Positions 59,537 to 64,000 of a stretch of 64,000 nt of DNA are shown here, piece after piece. The first letter of the stretch is position 1; every line of letters starts with the position of its first letter. The stretch spans positions 171,590 to 235,589 of the forward strand of contig PUQB01000140.1 in assembly GCA_003024785.1 (NCBI GenBank). Reading direction: 5' to 3'. This DNA is from Selaginella tamariscina. Its lineage: Eukaryota > Streptophyta > Lycopodiopsida > Selaginellales > Selaginellaceae. Made by a program: the position numbers and the translations under genes. The notes below the pieces were generated by a model. That model was not told the DNA's origin and searched no databases. It worked only from the letters and a program-made list of their open reading frames with translations.

Positions 59537-60010
59537 AGCAATTACAAAATTATAAAATATCATATATTTAATATTCATAATTATTATAAACTCTTTAATA
59601 ATAGTACCAAATTGTATACTTAACTATATAAATTTAAAAAATGATATGGAAGATTGACTATATTATTATAGGATTTTATATATATTATTACTACTACAAA
59701 TTTTTAATTAATAATGTTATATTTAAATATTAATATTTTAATAACAACATCAATATTTATATAATGTACCTCTTATGCTCTTCCTTAATTGTTATATTAG
59801 GCAATATATTATATAATTTAATACTTCTACTTTTATAATGTTATTAATTTTTGTTCAATGAATGCTATAATTTATTAAAGGTAGAATACAAAATAGAATA
59901 TTCTAAAGAATATTCTCTTTTCAAATATATTTAAAGAATATTCCTTTAATATTAGAAAATGCTAATTAAATAGCTAAAATTGCTAATTATTAGGAAATGG
60001 GACTATAGCC
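59537..60010. other. AT-rich 3' flank of transposase
   Basis: AT-rich DNA between the transposase stop and the right terminal repeat. AGAATATTC-type motifs (59,895-59,945) resemble those in 38,500-38,540. No gene seen. Confidence 0.6.
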
Positions 60011-60036
60011 ATGCCCATTTTAGTTACAACTTGCAT
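60011..60036. repeat. Right terminal inverted repeat (inner copy)
   Basis: ATGCCCATTTTAGTTACAAC + TTGCAT, the inverse of 38,322-38,347 with two mismatches. Sequence changes abruptly at 60,037 to HAD-gene sequence. Confidence 0.75.
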
Positions 60037-61139
60037 AAATTTCATTCCTTGTCATGGTAAATTTTAATATAATATTATTTTTTGTTCAAGGTTGGATCGT
60101 TTCTTTTAAAAACTTAAGGAGATGGGTGCACTTGTGGGAATTTGGTCATGCATGCAGATTCATAACTTAACACCACTGTTGAATTTGCTTAAGAAACATT
60201 GTAGTGTTGCAGAATAGGTGATTCATAAAGTGACCAGCGAATGTGTTATAAACCTCTCGAATTTCACAATATAAAAAAGGAAAGCAAGCCATACTTCTTC
60301 AAGAATGAAAGATTAATTGGGCTTCATGGGGAGATCAGTCGCTTAAAGATAATGAAGAATGCATATATCTTAGTGGTAAATGACTCTTCTCAGAAGGCTA
60401 TGCTCAACCAAAACATTGCTTGTATTCATCCAATCACTTTCGATCCATATTCTGATACTGATATTATGAATGAGCTAGTGAATTACTTGGATATGTGCCT
60501 CAGAAAGAAAAATCTCAAAAACTTTTGTGAGCAATATCCACCGTATTAAACATTTCCTGAAGTTTTTCTTTCTTGTGATTTTGAGTTTTATAAAATGAAG
60601 GATAACAACCGGGCGCTTTATAATATTATTTTAAGGAACGTCAATTTTTAGATGAGCTTTTATGTAGACATGGTCTTATTACATCTTATGTAGTAACAAG
60701 GATGGCAACTCCCAATTGCATTCGTGAGAGTGTTAGGTGGCGGCAACAACATCAAGATATTAACCAAAATGATTTGATTAATCCGGAAAGTGATGATTTA
60801 GACAAAATGAGGAGATTTCTCTGTATGGTTAGGAAGAAAGTATTTATAAATAAATTAACATGTTAATAAGGAAATGATTTCATTTGTAATTATGTTTGAT
60901 AGTATTTCTTAATTATTGTAAACTATTTTTAAAATAATATAAATATTCTAAATATTTTAGGAATATTCCTAACTAAGTAAGGTTATTGAAGGATTAATTA
61001 ATTAATTAATTAATTAATATTTAAGGCTTAATTACATATTAATTAAATGATTAATTAATAATTAAAACTTAAGTATTAATTATTAATTTTTTATATTCCC
61101 ATTTTCACGTATCATGCCCATTTTAGTTACAACGTGCAT
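60037..61139 (+). pseudogene. Inverted copy of the element's left end with HAD gene 3' part
   Basis: Over about 1.1 kb this is the inverse complement of 38,322 to about 39,425, with about 10% differences. It carries the HAD WSC segment (60,110-60,200) followed by a stop, then an open frame at 60,241-60,549 with the last HAD motif (ILVVNDSSQKAML; one Asp of the usual VDD/VDN replaced by Asn). A TAATTAAT-rich tail and terminal repeat follow at 61,114-61,139. It is diverged and truncated, so not a working phosphatase. Confidence 0.85.
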
Positions 61140-61440
61140 CAAAGGATTTAATATATTCACTAGAGGAATTATAACTTCCATGTTTTGTACTCCTTGATGA
61201 GTTATATGTTGACGATTGGCACATTCAACAATCAAATGTCCAAATCCCTGACACTCAAAACATTGTATATCATGTCCATGCTATTTACCACATCCACAGC
61301 CTCCGTACCCACATGAAAGTGCTCAATTTAGACATGTGGATCTTTTGTGGTTGCTCCTGACAAGAGTTGAACTGAAGACAAGGATTATACCCAATTATAT
61401 TCTGAGTTTTTTTGCTAGGACACCAAATAATTGTTGTGTC
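61140..61440 (-). pseudogene. Retrotransposon gag zinc-knuckle fragment
   Basis: The minus strand at 61,262-61,220 reads CFECQGFGHLIVEC, a CX2CX4HX4C zinc knuckle as in retroelement gag proteins. Flanking sequence is frameshifted and short. It directly abuts the outer end of the composite element. Confidence 0.65.
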
Positions 61441-64000
61441 TGCACTTGTGATTAATTAGGGCAAGGTATGGATGCAGCCATATTTAGTAACCTTTGGTCT
61501 TTGGTCTCGTGACATCCTATTTAACATACATATATGGTTTCAATATATACCTTAGAATATACTCAAGGTATATTCCGTAAAATCCTTACATAAGATAAAA
61601 TTCTTTTAAAATACTAGGAAATGTGTGTTTTTATTTTTTAATCCTTGCACAATGATATTATCACACACATGTGTATGCATTTTTCAATTTAATTTAAATT
61701 TAAATTTGTAATTCAAACTTCAATTTGTCCAACTTCATAGTCACTAAACTTATATTTAATTATTTTCTTTTAATATTTTAAATTTTTAAAATTGGAATGA
61801 TATTTTAATAATATGTTCCAATCCAATAATCAATATTACCAAGATTTAGGGTGCTAAATTAATTATGGTATTTATTAATAACTTAGATAATTTATTATTA
61901 TTAAGGTCAATTTTTATATAATTTTTTTTAAATTTACATTTAAAATTTATTTACTAAATTTTACTTTAGGTTTTATTAAATTTATAAAAATTAAAATTCA
62001 TTAGTTGCATGTGTGTGTGTACATGTTATAAATGGACTTATGCATAATGAAAATTAAGAGAGAAATTGTAAAACATGATGTAAATAATAAAATAATTTAT
62101 TTAAAAGATAAGAGAAAGAATTTATGAAAGTGTATTTAATCACCTCTAGAAATCATTTATTTGTGAATAAGTTATAATAGTGTCATTTTTTAATATGTAA
62201 TACTTGTGTATGTTATAGAAAGAAAACATTGCATTTTACACTTATATATTTTTATATTTTATATGTTTTTACTAAAGAAACCTATGTAGTAAAAGATGGT
62301 CATTCCAAAGTGTTTTATTTTTTATTAATATTAACACTAAAATGGCCTCACTTAAATATTCTTGTCTCCATTTTATACCACTAATGATCACAAAAAACTC
62401 TAATTTTTTATTTTTGGACAATTTTAATTATTATAAGGTTTATTATAAATCATTTTTCATTTATTTTAATGTTCCTTGACTATTATTTCGTTTTTATACA
62501 ACGATAATATTATTATTTATATCAAACCAATAATACACCTTGTACACTTCTAAAACATACTCTTTATTAAATATATTAATTTATATATATATCATATATA
62601 CATCTTTATTCTTCTATAGTAGTTTTTCATATCTAGAAGTTTTAATATTCATAACCATAAAAATTATAAATATAATAATTTAAAAGTGTGTGTATATTAT
62701 ATAATAATGTTTATAATTCATGTTATTATCTTATAATATACCCCATGGGCAAATTAATAAAGACCTATATAAAGTTGGAAAAGTTCATCATTAAAGCCTT
62801 TACAAATATTTATTAATAATTATTCTTAAGTTTTTTATAATTATAATTTTAAAATAATTAATATGTAATTCTATGTATTTTTGTTCATACGAAGATAGCA
62901 TGCCTATATGATAATAAAATATCAAATTTTATTTTACATAATTTTACATTATTATCATCATTTATATCATTAGTTAATTCATTTTCAAAGTTATTTATGT
63001 CGAACATGTGAATTCTTTCCACTTTAAAAATAATTTAATATAATAATATAACTTGTATTGCTTTTTACTTACTAAATTTATTTAAAGTATTAAAATCATT
63101 TACAAATTTCTAAAATTTATTTATATTTTTAATATTCATAAAAAATTAAAACAATTATGGATTTTGTATATGTATTACTTTAAAGTAAACAATTAATTTT
63201 TCATTTTTTTCTTCATCTTCTTCATGTATATATGGGTGTGAACCTTGAAGTAATTATGTTATGTGTGTGTGTGAGTGCACTTGTGTATATGTAAGAGAGA
63301 GTGTGTGAGTGCACTTATATATGTGTAACAATTAGTTATAAAAGAACTAAAATTAATAATTGATATAATATATTAATTGTTATTCTTAATCATTATTAAT
63401 TTATGCTTTGTCTTTATAATGTCATTAATATTAACAATAATAAAATGAAATTTCTTTTCTTTGTCTCCTTCTACAAAAGAAAATATGTTATTTAATATAA
63501 TGATGTATGGGTATACACACAATTACATAAATCATTTAATTATAAAAACCAAATGCAAATCATAAAACAATGAGTTTTAGTTCTACTACATATATATTCA
63601 TATACAAGTAATGATAGAAAAATATTGTTAATAAATTTGGCCCTAGCTTAATATATAAGAAATGCTATAAAAAATCTTAAAATGTTATATAAGAACATAT
63701 TGTATTATTAACATAACATGTAAATATGCATGATCACTTAAATAAATAAGATTTAAGATGAAAGTGTGGTTTAAAAAGAATTAAAACTTACACTCTTGTA
63801 TTAATTTCGTAAAAGTGTAACTTTGAGTATAGAATTATACAAGAATGATGAAAGTAAGTTAGTTCTTTTTAAAATTTAATATTTTATTATTTGTTATATA
63901 TATATAAAAAAAACTATATTTATCGTATTAATACTCGTTTCTTTAACATTTTTCAATAAATTAACTCTAATATCTATTGTTACATAATTTAATACTCTAG
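61441..64000. other. AT-rich DNA without genes
   Basis: About 2.5 kb of strongly AT-rich sequence with short GT/GA stretches (63,260-63,310). No coding frame, RNA gene or element end recognised on either strand. Confidence 0.7.

Larger units (their letters stand above)
38322..60036. mobile_element. Large composite transposon with HAD, ParB/MTase-like and DUF7869 genes
   Basis: The 26-bp end ATGCACGTTGTAACTAAAGT + GGGCAT at 38,322-38,347 recurs inverted at 60,011-60,036 (two mismatches), giving a terminal inverted repeat about 21.7 kb apart; a third copy ends at 61,139. Inside are two minus-strand genes (HAD phosphatase-like; ParB-like plus methyltransferase-like), a divergent plus-strand putative transposase and palindrome clusters. 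Removing the 9.75-kb internal tandem duplication suggests an original element of about 12 kb. I see no clear target-site duplication. Treating this as one element rests on the inverted ends, shared palindromes inside and around all its gene units, and a related N-terminal domain in two of the proteins; nested insertions are an alternative. Confidence 0.65.

Overview
This is land-plant nuclear DNA. The first 11.3 kb hold the intron-rich 5' half of a gene matching plant ATR kinase. Splice sites are plant-like (GT-AG with short AT-rich introns), interstitial repeats are of the Arabidopsis telomere type (TTTAGGG), and a chromodomain Ty3/gypsy retrotransposon and a trihelix/Myb-like remnant are present. 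I lean weakly towards a non-seed plant because of the unusual transposon proteins, but cannot name a species. The window is AT-rich and full of TA/CA/GA microsatellites. No tRNA, rRNA or CRISPR locus was seen.

Layout. 1-11.3 kb: ATR, minus strand, 25 exons resolved; the kinase half lies beyond the left edge. 11.4-20.6 kb: an intact-looking kelch-repeat membrane protein gene (17.4-20.6 kb, minus) and a decayed partial copy of it next to ATR (11.4-12.3 kb), with a small unrecognised broken gene (12.8-13.3 kb) and dispersed repeats between. 20.6-27.5 kb: very AT-rich, almost gene-free. 27.5-36.6 kb: retroelement graveyard, with LTR-like pieces in opposite orientation, a trihelix/Myb-like pseudogene and a degenerate chromovirus (gag, RT, RNase H, integrase, chromodomain) on the minus strand. 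36.6-38.3 kb: no gene seen.

38.3-61.1 kb is the most interesting part: a large composite element ending in a 26-bp terminal inverted repeat (38,322-38,347 and 60,011-60,036, with a second copy at 61,114-61,139). Leftward it carries a HAD/NIF-type phosphatase-like gene and a gene combining a ParB-like domain with a degenerate DNA-methyltransferase-like region. Rightward it carries a ~1,020-residue DUF7869-type, putative DDE transposase-like protein. Between these divergent genes lie clusters of the perfect 18-bp palindrome GGCGGGATTAATCCCGCC (25 perfect copies and about 20 variants), spaced about 45 bp apart, plus telomere-like repeats, CATGCATG motifs and GA-rich stretches. A 9.75-kb tandem duplication copied the HAD/ParB genes and the central region; the second copy later lost about 2.9 kb including the main palindrome cluster. 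The inferred first introns of both divergent genes contain palindrome clusters, so these may be binding sites used by the element's own proteins. That is inference.

61.1-64 kb: a retrotransposon zinc-knuckle fragment, then AT-rich DNA without genes. A recurring technical point: most single-base frame breaks (ATR, kelch, ParB gene, transposase) would be explained by one missing base in a homopolymer, mainly G/C runs, which points to consensus error rather than gene death.
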